The position numbers and the translations under genes are program-made. The notes beneath the pieces are model-generated. The model was not told the DNA's origin. It saw only the letters and a list, made by a program, of their open reading frames with translations, and did no database searches. Below, piece by piece: positions 36,124 through 47,337 of a stretch of DNA of 64,000 nt (position 1 is the stretch's first letter; the number at the start of each line of letters is the position of its first letter). Source of the DNA: Takakia lepidozioides (Eukaryota; Streptophyta; Takakiopsida; Takakiales; Takakiaceae); assembly GCA_030704615.1 (NCBI GenBank), contig CM060731.1, positions 31,806,001-31,870,000 on the forward strand. Direction: 5' to 3'.

Positions 36124-36660
36124 TTGAGCTTCAATAAGAGAAAGCGAAAGGCCTACCTCCGAATGGATATGCCCACAGAGCCCGGAATGCAGATAAATCT
36201 CGCCCGGGCAAAGAACCCTGAGCTTCCAGCCGTACAAGATACAGCAAGCCAGCCTCTTCCTCTCCCCCTCCATCTCCTCTCTGCCACTCTATCAGACCCG
36301 CTAGCTCTGACCACTCTACACCTCTCCGACCACCTCAATCCATGTCTCAACGCACCCGCCACGTTGCTAAGGCATCCGCAGGGTGTCGAAGAAACACAAG
36401 AGACCGCATATACAGAATTCGAGTCTCTCTGCGACAAGCACCTTCTCTGGGGTGTGGACACGAGCGCTGTGAGAGGGGGCCGTGCTCCCACAACAGCCAT
36501 CCCCCCGGCCCCACCCTTCCAAACTTCACAACTAAAACCCTCCCCTCCCAGAGCAGTGCATCAAACTGCAGAGCATGCCACACAAGTCGACATGAGCTCA
36601 CAACTGCAAACACTCCCCCACAGAGTCGAGAAACAGCATTGTGGAATATCTAGGGTTTAG
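36124..36660 (+). CDS. Hypothetical open frame in a GC-rich island (doubtful)
   Basis: A 178-codon frame rich in Pro, Ser, Leu and Thr with no recognisable domain. The opposite strand is also largely open (36153-36500 and 36347-36613), which is common in GC-rich DNA and argues against reliance on either. The GC-rich patch stands out from AT-rich flanks and ends at a telomere-like repeat. It may be a first exon on either strand or non-coding. Confidence 0.2.
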   Translation: MSFNKRKRKAYLRMDMPTEPGMQINLARAKNPELPAVQDTASQPLPLPLHLLSATLSDPLALTTLHLSDHLNPCLNAPATLLRHPQGVEETQETAYTEFESLCDKHLLWGVDTSAVRGGRAPTTAIPPAPPFQTSQLKPSPPRAVHQTAEHATQVDMSSQLQTLPHRVEKQHCGISRV

Positions 36661-36666
36661 GGTTTA
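36651..36666. repeat. Short telomere-type repeat (TTTAGGG-like) or telo-box
   Basis: TAGGGTTTAGGGTTTA, a little over two plant telomere units. On the minus strand it reads AAACCCTA, the telo-box found in 5' leaders and promoters of many plant housekeeping genes. Confidence 0.6.
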
Positions 36667-36967
36667 CACATTTCAATAGGTGCCGTGGTACCTTGGCAAG
36701 TTCAACAATCATCCGTCGAAGATTTATTTTATTTTGAGAATTTCATTTCAACATATAGAATATTCTTAAAGATGCTTTATTACCATTTAATTTCACAAAA
36801 TCAATTTCCAAAATTTTCAACAATCTTTTGTGTCGAAATTGCCAAGGTACTACGGTACTATGAATGAGAGTTTATGCTGAAAAATATTATACCACTGGAA
36901 TGCTCTTGAAATTTGGTTTCAACTTTCAACTTTCAAGCTCTAGTGGCCAGTCCGGATGGCTCTCTCT

Positions 36968-37345
36968 TCTGAGAAATGGAATCTACTTTCATCCAAAATA
37001 AACTTGAAAATGCATCTGATTATTTTTCACAAGAGATGTGATTTCCAAAGGAGGGGAGGTGACACCCAGGAAGGCACAACAGGTGCTTAGCTATTTTTGA
37101 CACTTTTTTAGAAACAAGCTGCAACTCACGTATGGCTCCTCTTTGTGAATAGTGAAATCTACTTTCATCCATAATAAGCTTGAGAATTGATCAATTTATT
37201 CTTCATAAATTGTTTAATAATAAAGATGTTACCTGGGATAGGTTTTACCTCGAAGCACATGAAGTCCTTTTCAGCAAATGATATGAGGTGACACTTGCGA
37301 AAGGCACAAGAGGGGCTTAGCGATTTTGGACATTGATGCAGAGTC
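36968..37345. repeat. Diverged tandem duplication, about 180 bp unit
   Basis: Copy 1 (about 36968-37110) contains aaatggaatctactttcatc and later gaggtgacacccaggaaggc plus gtgcttagctatttttgaca. Copy 2 (about 37145-37345) contains the related agtgaaatctactttcatcc, gaggtgacacttgcgaaagg and gggcttagcgattttggaca in the same order. AT-rich, no coding. Confidence 0.7.
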
Positions 37346-37567
37346 TCCTCTTTAGGATAAAGAAAAGCCAATAAAGAGGAGCCAGTAAATTCTATGAAAT
37401 GTTTCTCACTCCATACCTTTCAGAGTGGTAACAAAAAAAAAAAAACAAAAAAAAAAATTTAAAAATTTACAAGGTGGCTTTTGAACTTTTGGATATTTGC
37501 ACTAATAAATTGAATTAACGCTTCCTCCCCTTTCTATTAAAATTTACAAAAAATAAAAAATAAAAAA

Positions 37568-37665
37568 ATGTGGGCGTGCACCTGTTTCCTTCTGCTAGGC
37601 CTTTCATGTTAATGCACTCCTGCAAGACAGATATAAGTTTTGGAGTCTGCCCAATTGCTTCCTTG
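37568..37665 (-). pseudogene. Displaced fragment of the PPR gene
   Basis: About 98 bp nearly identical to 18551-18651 inside the PPR coding sequence at 16.7-18.8 kb (shared stretch ctgctaggcctttcatgtta and onward), with small deletions and substitutions. It is bounded by an A-rich low-complexity tract (37500-37567) and followed by a T28 run (37728-37755). Far too short to code for anything by itself. Confidence 0.85.
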
Positions 37666-37727
37666 CCACCAATCATTCACAAATTTCAATTATATAACAA
37701 TGGGGCTGCTTCAGTTATGCAACCCAC

Positions 37728-37755
37728 TTTTTTTTTTTTTTTTTTTTTTTTTTTT
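37728..37755. repeat. Poly-T tract, 28 nt
   Basis: An uninterrupted run of T, flanked by cccac and gagagagaaagc. It may be the poly-A tail of a minus-strand retroposon or simple slippage. Confidence 0.7.
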
Positions 37756-38845
37756 GAGAGAGAAAGCGTGGGGAGGTCCTGAGAATTGTATTGCAGGGAG
37801 TAGAAAGAATAACCATTCAAAAGACAGTGTGGAATCCACCCCATGACCCGGTAATGCACCTCCAGCTTAGTTGACATGATTCCACTAATAAATACTTGTA
37901 TTTAAAAAAAATTGCGGACCTGAAATTGAACTCTTACACAAAACTCCCACAATTTCTTTTTCTAAAATTTTAAAACATGGGATGGAAGCCCTATAAAATC
38001 CATTAAAAGGACTTGGAAATAATAACCAAGGCCGTGAGGGCTGAGGCAACATTTTTTTCTTCTGGATTTCGATTGAGGCACACGTGGCACCTTAGGAGTG
38101 AAAGGTTCAACTCGTGTGGCAATATGAATATATGTGATGTCAAGAAGCATGGATACACTTCCTAAATAGGTGAAAAAATAGGTGAAAAAATCAGTTGGAC
38201 CTGCAATTTAGTGGGGTCATAGCCACTCCACTATTGATTTGGAAATGGTGGGTCTTGGGGCAAGCAAAATTGGATAAAACTAGGTTTTGATTTGGTCAAA
38301 CCAATTTCTTTCTCACTTCTTTTTTGGGACCTGATATTTGAGGTTCGGGCCAATGCTATATTCTCACAATTTCCACGGTGGACTTGGCTCATTTTTTGGT
38401 ATGTCATGCATAAATGAGCTGGGCCCATTGCTATAAGGCTGGAATCTCTGGATGATTTTTGGTAGGTTTCTAGGGGCAATTTACTGGAGCTGGGTACCCA
38501 AAATTGGTAAAATGTCAAAAAAGGGCTTGGGAACTTAAGGGTTAACATGCACCACACTTGCAAAGAGCCAAGAAACAAGATTCAAGACATGCCAAACATG
38601 ATTACACTCAAACCAAGTAGACCAGTACATTGTGCCAGAAAAGTATGTATGAAAATTGATGAAGATTGTCTAGCATCATAGCCAATGCCTATACATCCCT
38701 GCAATCAACACATACTTGGAGCAACATAAACATACTCGGGGTTGTCCCTACGCAACCGCCTGAGTCACTGAAAAGGCTCACCACATCTTCTACAATCAAC
38801 ACATGTACACATAGCAAATTAACATATTAATTATGGGCTACCCCT
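37756..38845. other. AT-rich intergenic, no supported gene
   Basis: No domain recognised. A 13-bp direct doublet (aggtgaaaaaata) occurs near 38167-38195. Confidence 0.4.
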
Positions 38846-39150
38846 ATGAGAGTCTTATCTTCATGCCAGTCATTGATTGTCTCTTTGATATGGGGAGGTG
38901 CTTTGGGTGAAAAAATCTTGAGCATACATATATTGCACAATGGTGTTGAGGTGCCCATGCCAACAAGTCAAATTTGTAGCTTATTCTTGATGAAGGCTAA
39001 TGCAAAAAATGTGTGTTCGTCATGCACACTTAATCTAAGTACCCTGACAATTGTCATCTCAGCCAGTCTCATGTACTCAGTCAACCTAACAACGAATAAA
39101 CCAAACAATGATAGAGTTGCCACAAGTTTGTGAGTGGGTTCTAAGCAGAT

Positions 39151-40012
39151 CACCACAACATATCGCGATATTTATGACTGTATATATGACTATTCTGCAG
39201 TCATAAACGGTACATATGACTTCTATGACTGTAAGTCGTGCAAACCAAGTGAATATAATGAGTACAGGATGGTACAGTCCGGATGACTACAGTCAGATAA
39301 ACCAAGTGATATCTCTCACTGCAGTCATATACACCATACTGCAGTCGCCGCTGCCGCGCCACGTGGCGAGGAATAATTGATTAAAAAAATAAAAATAAAA
39401 AATAATTTTTTTCAAAAACATTAAACAAATTAAAAAAATATGTCAGACGCCACATCGTACCGCGTTGTGCCACGTGGCATAATGCATTTTATAATAATGA
39501 AAAAAACCACATGGCAGCCCATCTAAGGTGCCACGTGCTATCCTTAACTCGCCTATTAACCCTATGGCCATCTTATCCATTTGATTGTACTTAGATGAGT
39601 TTGAACTTCCAACCTCTTTACTATAAGAGTCATAGTTTACTACTTGCTAACCAATACACCCACTAGTCATTCATGTGAACATATGGTGTTTTAATTGTAT
39701 TATACACACCAAATTACAAAATCCCCAGTAGTCATCATGACTATGTAACCTCATCCATGTACACTGTAGTCATGGAAATGACTATCAGTGGTGAGCTAAA
39801 TCTGGTCAATTGCCCTTGACCAGCCTTCTACCCATTCCGGAGTCATGTAGTCATACAGACGACTACTTAGATAGTCGTTTATATGACCACAGTCGTATGA
39901 ACGACTTCGCGAGGTCAATTTCATATAAAAACATGGTGCAGTCATGGTCAAAGTCAAGAAAATCATGACTACCACGGTTTGGCAGTCATAATTATCGCGA
40001 TCTGTTGTAGTG
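39151..40012. mobile_element. CACTA-like non-autonomous DNA transposon, 862 bp
   Basis: The left end reads CACCACAACATATCGCGATA and the right end, in reverse complement, CACTACAACAGATCGCGATA, giving terminal inverted repeats of about 30 bp (through ATTATGACTG). It is flanked by a 3-bp target-site duplication GAT (39148-39150 and 40013-40015), as expected for CACTA/EnSpm elements. The subterminal regions are dense in short repeats of AGTCAT/ATGACT in both orientations, which is also typical. No transposase is encoded. An internal tRNA-like segment lies at 39592-39665. Confidence 0.85.
39592..39665 (-). repeat. tRNA-derived SINE head (probable)
   Basis: On the minus strand, box A-like TGTATTGGTTAGCAAGTAG is followed about 30 nt later by box B-like GGAAGTTCAAACTC, the RNA polymerase III internal promoter layout of tRNA-derived SINEs. 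It does not fold as a full tRNA gene by eye. It lies inside the CACTA-like element. Confidence 0.45.
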
Positions 40013-40560
40013 GATGGTTCACTTGTGCCTGCTTGCATCTTTATATAAGTCAGTTTGAACAACGACATCTGCAAATGATCCAGTAAGTTTCCATTGAATA
40101 GCTTTGACATCCAGTAAGCGTGACAATCAATAAGTCCGCTTCAACACTGAAATGTGTCTTGGGAAACTATCCTCATAGTCTGGTTGTAGGCAATATTGTG
40201 GATACACCACATCAATGGCATTCATTATCTTGCAATCGGGGAACCTCCTCTCAAGCTCTGCAACCAAGAGATTGACTGCAGCAGTGCATTAAGCTTTCAC
40301 ACTCTGAACAATGGTAGCAAAATCATCTCTACTCACCATTTGAGGCTGACCGATCATTAGAGACAACATATTCGCCATGTAAGATTGCCCCATGAGCTTG
40401 AATGACAAAGTTTCTTGACCAGTAGTCAAATCAAGCACCCACTTCTAACATTATTTCTACCACATCTGAAAACAGGAGAATTTTGAGGTTTGAATGTTGT
40501 ATCTGAATCAAAATACATCTTATTACATAGATCAGCCTAACAAATCTTCACCGCAGCCAC

Positions 40561-41564
40561 ATAATCACATACAAAAATATCTTTGGCTTAATAACCAAAC
40601 TTGTGCATATAAGATATCTTCTATATCGCATGATGCTTACCCGTGCTCAATTCACTCCGCCATTTGAGCTAGCTCTTTCTTACGTCCCAATAATTACCCA
40701 TGAATCCTCCAATTTGACGTTGCAACAATCTTTTCTCCCCACCATAAACGGAGCTGATCTATTGCAATCTCCACTATCGTACATCCTATCCACTTCATGC
40801 TCACTTTTCGCTAGCGAATTCAGTGCCCAAGCTGTACTATGTAGGCTGGGTGCATGAAGGTGGAATTAGGCTCTCCACCAATATAGCCAGCTTGGTCGAC
40901 CTTGGCGCCTCAGACCATAATCATCATCTCCATCTGGCCCATCCATTTGGATTGGATTGCCATCAAATTATGGCGCCATGAGTCTGCTTCATGGAGATCC
41001 CACTGCGACAACCTTGCATGTCGTTCATCCTCTAGTTTTGGCGAGAAAATGAGAAAAAAAATGCTTTATTTTCCTGTAGTGAGGTGGACTCCCACTTTAA
41101 ATTAGAGGAATTGCCAAGAAAAAAAAGGCTAAGCTATGGAAATACTCCCAAAGACCAGAAACCAACGAGAGCAAAAAAAAAACAATAGTATTGAAGACCG
41201 TCGACTACAGAGAACTAGAACACTAGAAAGAAGATGCCAACGAGACTAGCACAAGAACAATTATTGGAATTGCAAGAGAGAAACATCAACACAATCAGAG
41301 CTAGGCTGCAACATTAAATCATGAGCTTAGTTTTGAACTTAATATCCCTAATAACGTTGTCTTTCAACATTTTCGATTTGATCGAACCACAAAGTGACAT
41401 TTTTAAAATTTCCTAAACTTGAGATCCACTTGAAACTCTAGTGTAGTGGTGTAATGACTACCACCATATTCAATTGCAAGTCTATATGATTTTTTATCCT
41501 ATGGGATGTTTTGTATGGATTTATACATAAGGCTATGAAAGGTGAAAATGTCTATCCAGGTTTC
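40561..41564. other. Intergenic, no supported gene
   Basis: No homology recognised up to the Copia target site. Confidence 0.4.
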
Positions 41565-41936
41565 TGTTGAAAATTTGATGAGTACAATCAGATAGTGTAT
41601 ATTACTGCAACTGTAAGGGAATAACTCATAATGCACAGCAAAGCTGATACAATGTTCAAACGAAATGTTAGACATGGCACTATGAAAACGAGATGGATCT
41701 TACTACAATAGTAAAAGCTGGTGAGAGAGAGAGCCCCCGCAAGTCTATCACTAAGTCCTACTAGGCACGGTGTAAAAACGAGATCACAAACCAAGAAGTC
41801 TATCTACGAAGAAAAGATAAAGTCACTAGTCATTGGTATCTGGAAGTCACTAGTCTAACGGCCAGGATACACTAATCTCGTTGAAACTGTATGAGTTGTG
41901 AGATGTCTGATTGTTGTATCACGAATTATTTCTACA
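41565..41936 (-). repeat. Copia 3' LTR
   Basis: 372 bp, starting TGTTGA and ending TACA. It matches 46984-47332 along its full length, with one insertion containing ctactaggcacgg near 41758 and several substitutions. It is the 3' LTR because the coding order is on the minus strand. Confidence 0.92.
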
Positions 41937-41981
41937 CTCCCACTCATCGAATCAACCATTACAGAATCACAAGTAGTTTCA

Positions 41982-44540
41982 TCAGCCAAAACCACATGCC
42001 ATTACACCACATGCATCGCGGAACTTGTTAAACTTCTCAGCAGCTAGAGCCTTTATAAGAATATATGTCACTTGCTCATGTGTGCTGACATACTTGATGT
42101 CAATGACCTTCTCTACTTGCTTCTCTCGAGTGTAGTGATACTGGACATCGATATGTTTGGTGCGCTTATGAAACTCCGGATTATGTACCAATCTTATGCA
42201 GCCCATATTATCGCTGCACAGAGCCATTGTCTTTCCCTGCCCAAACCCAATGTCATGTAAGAGTCTGCGGAGCCACACCGCTTCCTTGGTAGCTGCTACA
42301 TATTCAGCCTCAGTCGTGGAAGTTGATGTGCATTGCTGACGTTGGCTAGTCCACCGTATTGCCCCGCCATTTAGGATGAAAACATATCCACTTCTGGATT
42401 TTCTAGTATCCAGATCCCTTGCATAGTCAGAGTCATAAAATCCGAGAAGTTAATTTGAAGAATTACTTCCACTGAAGTACAGACGGTACCTTTGAGATAC
42501 TTGAACACACGCTTGACAGCCTCCCAATGGTCTTGTTTTGGCTTGGCACTAAATTTTGCCACAATGCTCACGGCATATCCAATGTCAGGCCAAGTGCCTA
42601 TCATGGCAAACATGAGACTTCCAACTACTCTCTAATACAGCACACTCTCCACTTCATCCAGGATATCATCAGTAGGATCCAAGGAAGGTCTCAACTGGGA
42701 ATTAGGGTATGTAGGAACGAACACAAGGCATGCATCTTGCAAGCCAAACCGCTCCACGATGGTTGAGAATGTACTATCTCGTTTGACTGAGAAAAATCCT
42801 GCATATCTGAGGTCTGTCCCGAGTGATTTGAAGTCCAACATAGCAATATGTCTCACTGTATTAATCTCAAAAGTCTTACTGAGGTAATCCATCATCTCAT
42901 TGACTGTTGCTCGGTCAACACCGCATACAAGTCTATCATCTACAAAAATGGTTGCGATGATCTTAGATCCCTAAACACAAGGATCTGCAGAGCTAGGTTG
43001 GAGCTCATATCTCACCAAGAACTCATGAAACTTGGAATTCCACGCCCTTGATGACTGCTTCAGCCCGTAAAGACTTTTTTTTTAGGATACAAACCATATT
43101 TTCTCAGCCCTTCTCCACATAACCTTGCGGCTGCTCCATGTAAATATCCTCGTGAAGATCTCCATTAAGGAAGGCAGTCTTCACATCAAACTGAATGATC
43201 TCTATGTCTTCCGCTGTAGCTATAGCTAGGATGACTCGAATGGAATCAAACTTGATAGCGGGTGAAAATGTCTCATTGTAGTCAATTCCAGCAATTTGTG
43301 AAAACCCTTTTGCTAGAAGACATGCTTTATAGTGTGCCACTGTATCATTAGCCATCACTCTTGTTTTGTATATCCATTTGCATTTTATGGTCTTTCTGTC
43401 TTGGGGCAGGTGTATTAGCTCCCATGTCTTGTTCTCTTGGAGCGATGAAAATTCTTCGTCCATGGCCCTGATCCAATGGGCTGACTGGGCTGCCTCATGA
43501 AACGATGCAGGTTCTTCCATGGTCTCTATGTCTACTGCCACAACTATCCGAGCTTGTGAATCTTTTCTTCCAGCTGCTTCCCACCACTCTCCATAATGGT
43601 TTGGTGGCCTCATATTCCTCACTGGTCTTGTTATTACTTCATCACCATCTGTTCTTCCCTTTACAAATAGGTTCCCAGATGCGGTATCTCCCACTGCACA
43701 ACAAATTCTTCCTCGGTCTCTGATGGAGCTGGTTCTGATATCTCTTGATCCATTGATTCCAACTCGGGATTGATGCAGTCTTTCTCATCTTGCGGTGCCT
43801 CAGCTCCAATCGTGGCTTCATTCATGGTAATTTCGCCTTCATGGTTTCTTTTTTGAAGTGTAGGTTTTGTTGGCTAAAACCTTCTGTTAGCCAAAACCTT
43901 TTCTTCAAGATTTTGTTGACAAAAACCGTCAGTGGGTTGATCACCAGCCGAAACCCTAACTCCAAGGTCCCCACAATGAAGAACCTGGAAAATTACATAT
44001 CTGTCCCTTGATTGGATCCCAAAGCCTATATGCTTTGTTGTCACTGCAAAATCCAACCAACCTTAGCTTCAAACCCTTTGGATCAAACTTCTTCCTAAGT
44101 TGCTTGGGAACATGCATAAATGCATCATAACCAAAAACTCTGAAGTGCCCAACAGTGGGCTTTCTCCCATTCCATGCCTCAAATGGTGTTCGACTTATCA
44201 ATGTTCGAGTGGCCACACGGTTCAATATGTGTACTGCCGCTCCTGTAGCTTCTGCCCAAAGCTCAGTAGATAGCTTACTGGAAATAAGCATACTTCTGGC
44301 ACTTTCAACTATGGTCATGTTGTCTCTTTCAGCGACCCCGTTCTGCTCAGGAGTGTAAGGAGTGGTGGTTTCATGCACGATGTCAGCATTTTCAAGATAA
44401 TGTACAAAGTCTTGCCCATATATTCCCCGCTTCTATAATCTGATCTTATCTTCTTGATCTTCGTGCCAAGTTGGGCGGTTTCTACATGTTTATGAAGTTT
44501 TTGAAAACATGCAAACACCTCTGATTTCTCCATCATGAAG
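41982..44540 (-). pseudogene. Copia pol, part 1: integrase core, reverse transcriptase, RNase H (broken)
   Basis: The integrase C-terminal half, RT and RNase H follow in order but in changing frames, with a stop at about 42450 and shifts near 43060, 42630 and 42370. RNase H keeps the motif LCSDNMGCIRLVHNP and HKRTKHIDVQYHYTRE. The RT palm motif is FVDD where YVDD is usual. No functional polyprotein can be read. Confidence 0.85.
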
Positions 44541-44549
44541 TACAATTCT

Positions 44550-45540
44550 CGGGGAGGTCACTCCCTATCTAATTTCCTAGGCACGTGAGGCAAATAGACA
44601 TTTTCTATGGGGGTATTAATTTTATTTTCTGAATTTTTGGCCACCCTATTATTACATAATTTTATAATATGACATATTTTCTTGTAGGCTATATTATTTA
44701 TATTTTATAGCAGGTTACAAATATTGGACACCCTATATTAACCTGAAAATTTAAAAAAAATTACGGGATAATGAATTTTTTATTTGCTGGAAACAAATTT
44801 ATCCAAAGTAGATGCATCAGCATCATTTTAAGTATAAAGATTCTGAGCAAAATCAAATCTCATAGTAACTGAACTAATAATCAAATTTATGTCTATCCAC
44901 TTGCTGTCAGTTACATCATATTTGAATTTCAGATGCCCTCTAGATTTTGAGAAGTAGTTGAGAAGCACCATGATTGTTGTGGCTGGCTTGTTAAGGAGAT
45001 CAATTGGTTGTCGAGAGACCTCCCACCTGCTCCCTCCCTTTCTTCTCATTTTTTATATTCTGCCTATCCACCATGTCCCTCAAAACCTATGGGCCGCCTT
45101 GCTTGTATTGCCATCCTTCCCCCTCAATCTACGCTTCTCCATTGTCACGCCCTGCAAGCTTCAAAACTTGTGGGCCACAATGCTTGCACCACTGAGCGAA
45201 CAACCCTTTCTTTATATCTGTCTAGCACAATGTCACCACGAATTGCAGCCGACAGGAGAGAGGGAAGCCTAGGGTTGTTGTGCACATGCGCCTACGCCCT
45301 CTCCGCTGCGTGTCACTGATCGACACGTGTCCCTTTAATCTCCACCCTATATTAGTTTTAATTTTTTTGAAGAATCCATCTTTATTTTGGACCCTATTTT
45401 AATTTAAATGTGGTGCCGCCAATATATTAGTACCCTATAGTATTTCTAAATATATTCTAAATTTTATTTTCTCAGAATTTTCGGCACCCTATATTTTTTT
45501 GCACGTCAGGTGGTAATATTTGGAAGTGATCTCCCCTTGG
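44550..45540. mobile_element. Mutator-like (MULE-type) non-autonomous element, 991 bp, nested in Copia pol
   Basis: Flanked by perfect 9-bp direct repeats TACAATTCT (44541-44549 and 45541-45549), the target-site length of Mutator elements. The ends are inverted: left CGGGGAGGTCACTCCC, right (reverse complement) CCAAGGGGAGATCACTTCC. Subterminal AT-rich arms share direct repeats such as attttattttctgaattttt and ccaccctatt. The middle (about 44990-45330) is much richer in GC than the arms, which could be captured host sequence, but no gene is recognised. The Copia frame resumes exactly on either side if the insert and one 9-bp copy are ignored. No transposase is present. Confidence 0.85.
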
Positions 45541-45549
45541 TACAATTCT

Positions 45550-46843
45550 GAAGCACTCATGTCATCCTTAAACAACTCAAAATATTTGGCACCTCCAACT
45601 GAGGTCACGCTCATGCCTGATGTTTTATCACTCCCTTCTGCTTCTTCCGCTGACACAGTAAGTGCTTGGTCTGGTACAATCATGCGAATATGAAGCTTGT
45701 ACAATTTGTGCTCTCTTGTACCTGTCATGACCTCTCTTCCCTTACCATCGATCAAACTACATCCTTCATTCATATATGTAGTTTTGATCTCTTTGTCTGC
45801 TGTCTGTCCAAGGCTGAAAATGTTCCTCTTTAGTTCAGGAACGTAAAGTGCCAGCTTGATCTCTCCTGCCACGATCTTGTTTCCAACCTTACAACTTATT
45901 TCAATGTCACCAACAGTGGCAACCCACAGCTTATGATCATCTGCAACGTGAACAGACCAAGTACCGCTCTCTACATGCGTTAAAGTTTTGAACCAATCTC
46001 GTCTATTTGTCATAAGACAGATGCACCTCCATCCGCATCCCAAGCTTCTTTGTCCAATTGCTTACTTGATGTGGCAACAAATGCGATACTCCCACTAGCA
46101 AGGATGTTTGGTTGGCTTTTCTCTTCATTGCTTCTATCTTTCCTTCTACTTCTACACTCTCTTGCCCAATGACCTTTCTCTCCAAACTTATTACATGTGG
46201 TCTTCCTCTTGAGCTCCTTTATGTACTCAGAGTCATCTCTTCTGCCGTTTCTATCTAGGCCATGGTTTTTGTCGATGGCCTTCCCCAAAAAAGCCTCATC
46301 ATCGTGTTCCCCCGATGCAGAGTCTTACCTTAGTCTCTTCTTTCAGCAATCTAGCAGTCAACCTCTCAATGGTCTGCTGATCCTCTGGAAGGTTATCCCA
46401 AACAACAATTATATGGAGGTAGCTTGAAGGTAGGCTACAAATTATCCTTGTAACAATGGCTGAATCAGTGGTTGTTTCACCCAAATCATTTAGCTGCCAT
46501 GCCATGGCCTCAATCTTGCTGATATGACTCGCTATGTCATTGCTAGGCTGTATCTTAAACTCAAAGAAACGTTGTTGCAGCACATGTTTGTTTTCCGATG
46601 CTGATTGCTTGTGGATAGTGATCAGTCGACCCCACATGTCGTGGGCAGTCTTGCAATTGATTAGCCTCTACAGATGCTTAGATCATCTACTGTAGCATAA
46701 ATATACATCCTTGCAGCATTGTTCTTGGTGTCCCAGGCTTGTTCAGTTCCCTCAGCTATCGCTCCTACCTGAGTGTCTGATCCATCAACTATCCCTAGAA
46801 ATTCCTTAGCTTCTAAAACTATCTGCATCTGAAACTTCCACAT
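45550..46843 (-). pseudogene. Copia gag and pre-integrase region (broken)
   Basis: The gag part (46843-46299) has the plant Copia gag look (IQPSNDIASHISKIEAMAWQ, LTARLLKEE). The zinc knuckle reads CNKFGEKGHWAREC, so the second cysteine of the CCHC motif is lost. The protease region has ADGGAS where DSGAS is usual. The frame shifts near 46650, 46295 and 46020. The region then runs to the MULE-type insertion. Confidence 0.8.
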
Positions 46844-46983
46844 TTGAAAAATTCCCCATAGAAGTGCGTAATGTGTACAAGATCATTTACATCTGCCCTA
46901 GTTCCCATTGATCTATGTGTGTCCAACTACCGTGCTTAATCTAGCTCAATGTGTGTAGCTAGCATATGTGTGGGTCCATAACC

Positions 46984-47332
46984 TGTTGAAAATTATGATG
47001 AGTATAATCAGATAGTGTATATACTGCAACTGTAAGGGAATAACTCATAATGCACAACAAAGCTGTTACAATGTTCAAACAAAACGAAATGTTAGACAAG
47101 GCACTATGACTACAATCGTAAAAGCTGGTGAGAGAGAGAGCAGGTCCGCAAGTCTATCACTAAGTCCGCGTAAAAATGAGTTCACAAACCAAGAAGTCTA
47201 TCTACCAAGAAAGGATAAAGTCACTAGTCATTGGTATCTGGAAGTCACTAGTCTAACGGCCAAGATACAGTAATCTTTCTGAAATTGTATGAGTTGTGAG
47301 ATGCCTGATTGTTGTCACGAATTATTTCTACA
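46984..47332 (-). repeat. Copia 5' LTR
   Basis: 349 bp, matching 41565-41936. The sequence just inside it on the minus strand is GGTTATGGACCC, which is not the usual initiator-Met tRNA primer site (TGGTATCAGAGC), so the primer is unclear. Confidence 0.92.
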
Positions 47333-47337
47333 GTTTC

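Larger units (their letters stand above)
38846..40560 (-). pseudogene. Broken open-frame remnant, possibly transposon-derived, interrupted by a CACTA-like element
   Basis: On the minus strand, protein-like segments lie on both sides of the 39151-40012 element: to its right about 40330-40110 (AELERRFPDCKIMNAIDVVY, QPDYEDSFPRHISVLK) and 40110-40020, and to its left 39147-38850. The segments are in different frames with stops. The style resembles the C-terminal part of long transposase-like or uncharacterised repeat proteins, but I cannot name the family. Removing the inserted element and one target-site copy would bring the two flanks together. Confidence 0.35.
41565..47332 (-). mobile_element. 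Ty1/Copia LTR retrotransposon, full length, decayed, with nested insertion
   Basis: Two LTRs begin TGTTGAAAAT and end TACA (41565-41936 and 46984-47332). Perfect 5-bp target-site duplications GTTTC flank the element (41560-41564 and 47333-47337). The coding order on the minus strand is Copia: gag (46843-46299), CCHC knuckle (about 46180-46140), protease region (about 46030), integrase (about 44540-43980, with TPYTPEQNGVAERDN), reverse transcriptase (about 43694-42370, with FDVKTAFLNGDLHEDIYMEQ and a FVDD box) and RNase H (42278-41982). A short purine tract GAGTGGGAG adjoins the left LTR, as a polypurine tract should. The two LTRs differ by several substitutions and indels, so the insertion is not recent. 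Frameshifts and stops break gag and pol. Confidence 0.95.

Noticed and set aside
41588-41794. Short minus-strand frame in the Copia LTR
   Set aside because: It lies wholly inside the LTR and the second LTR does not keep it.
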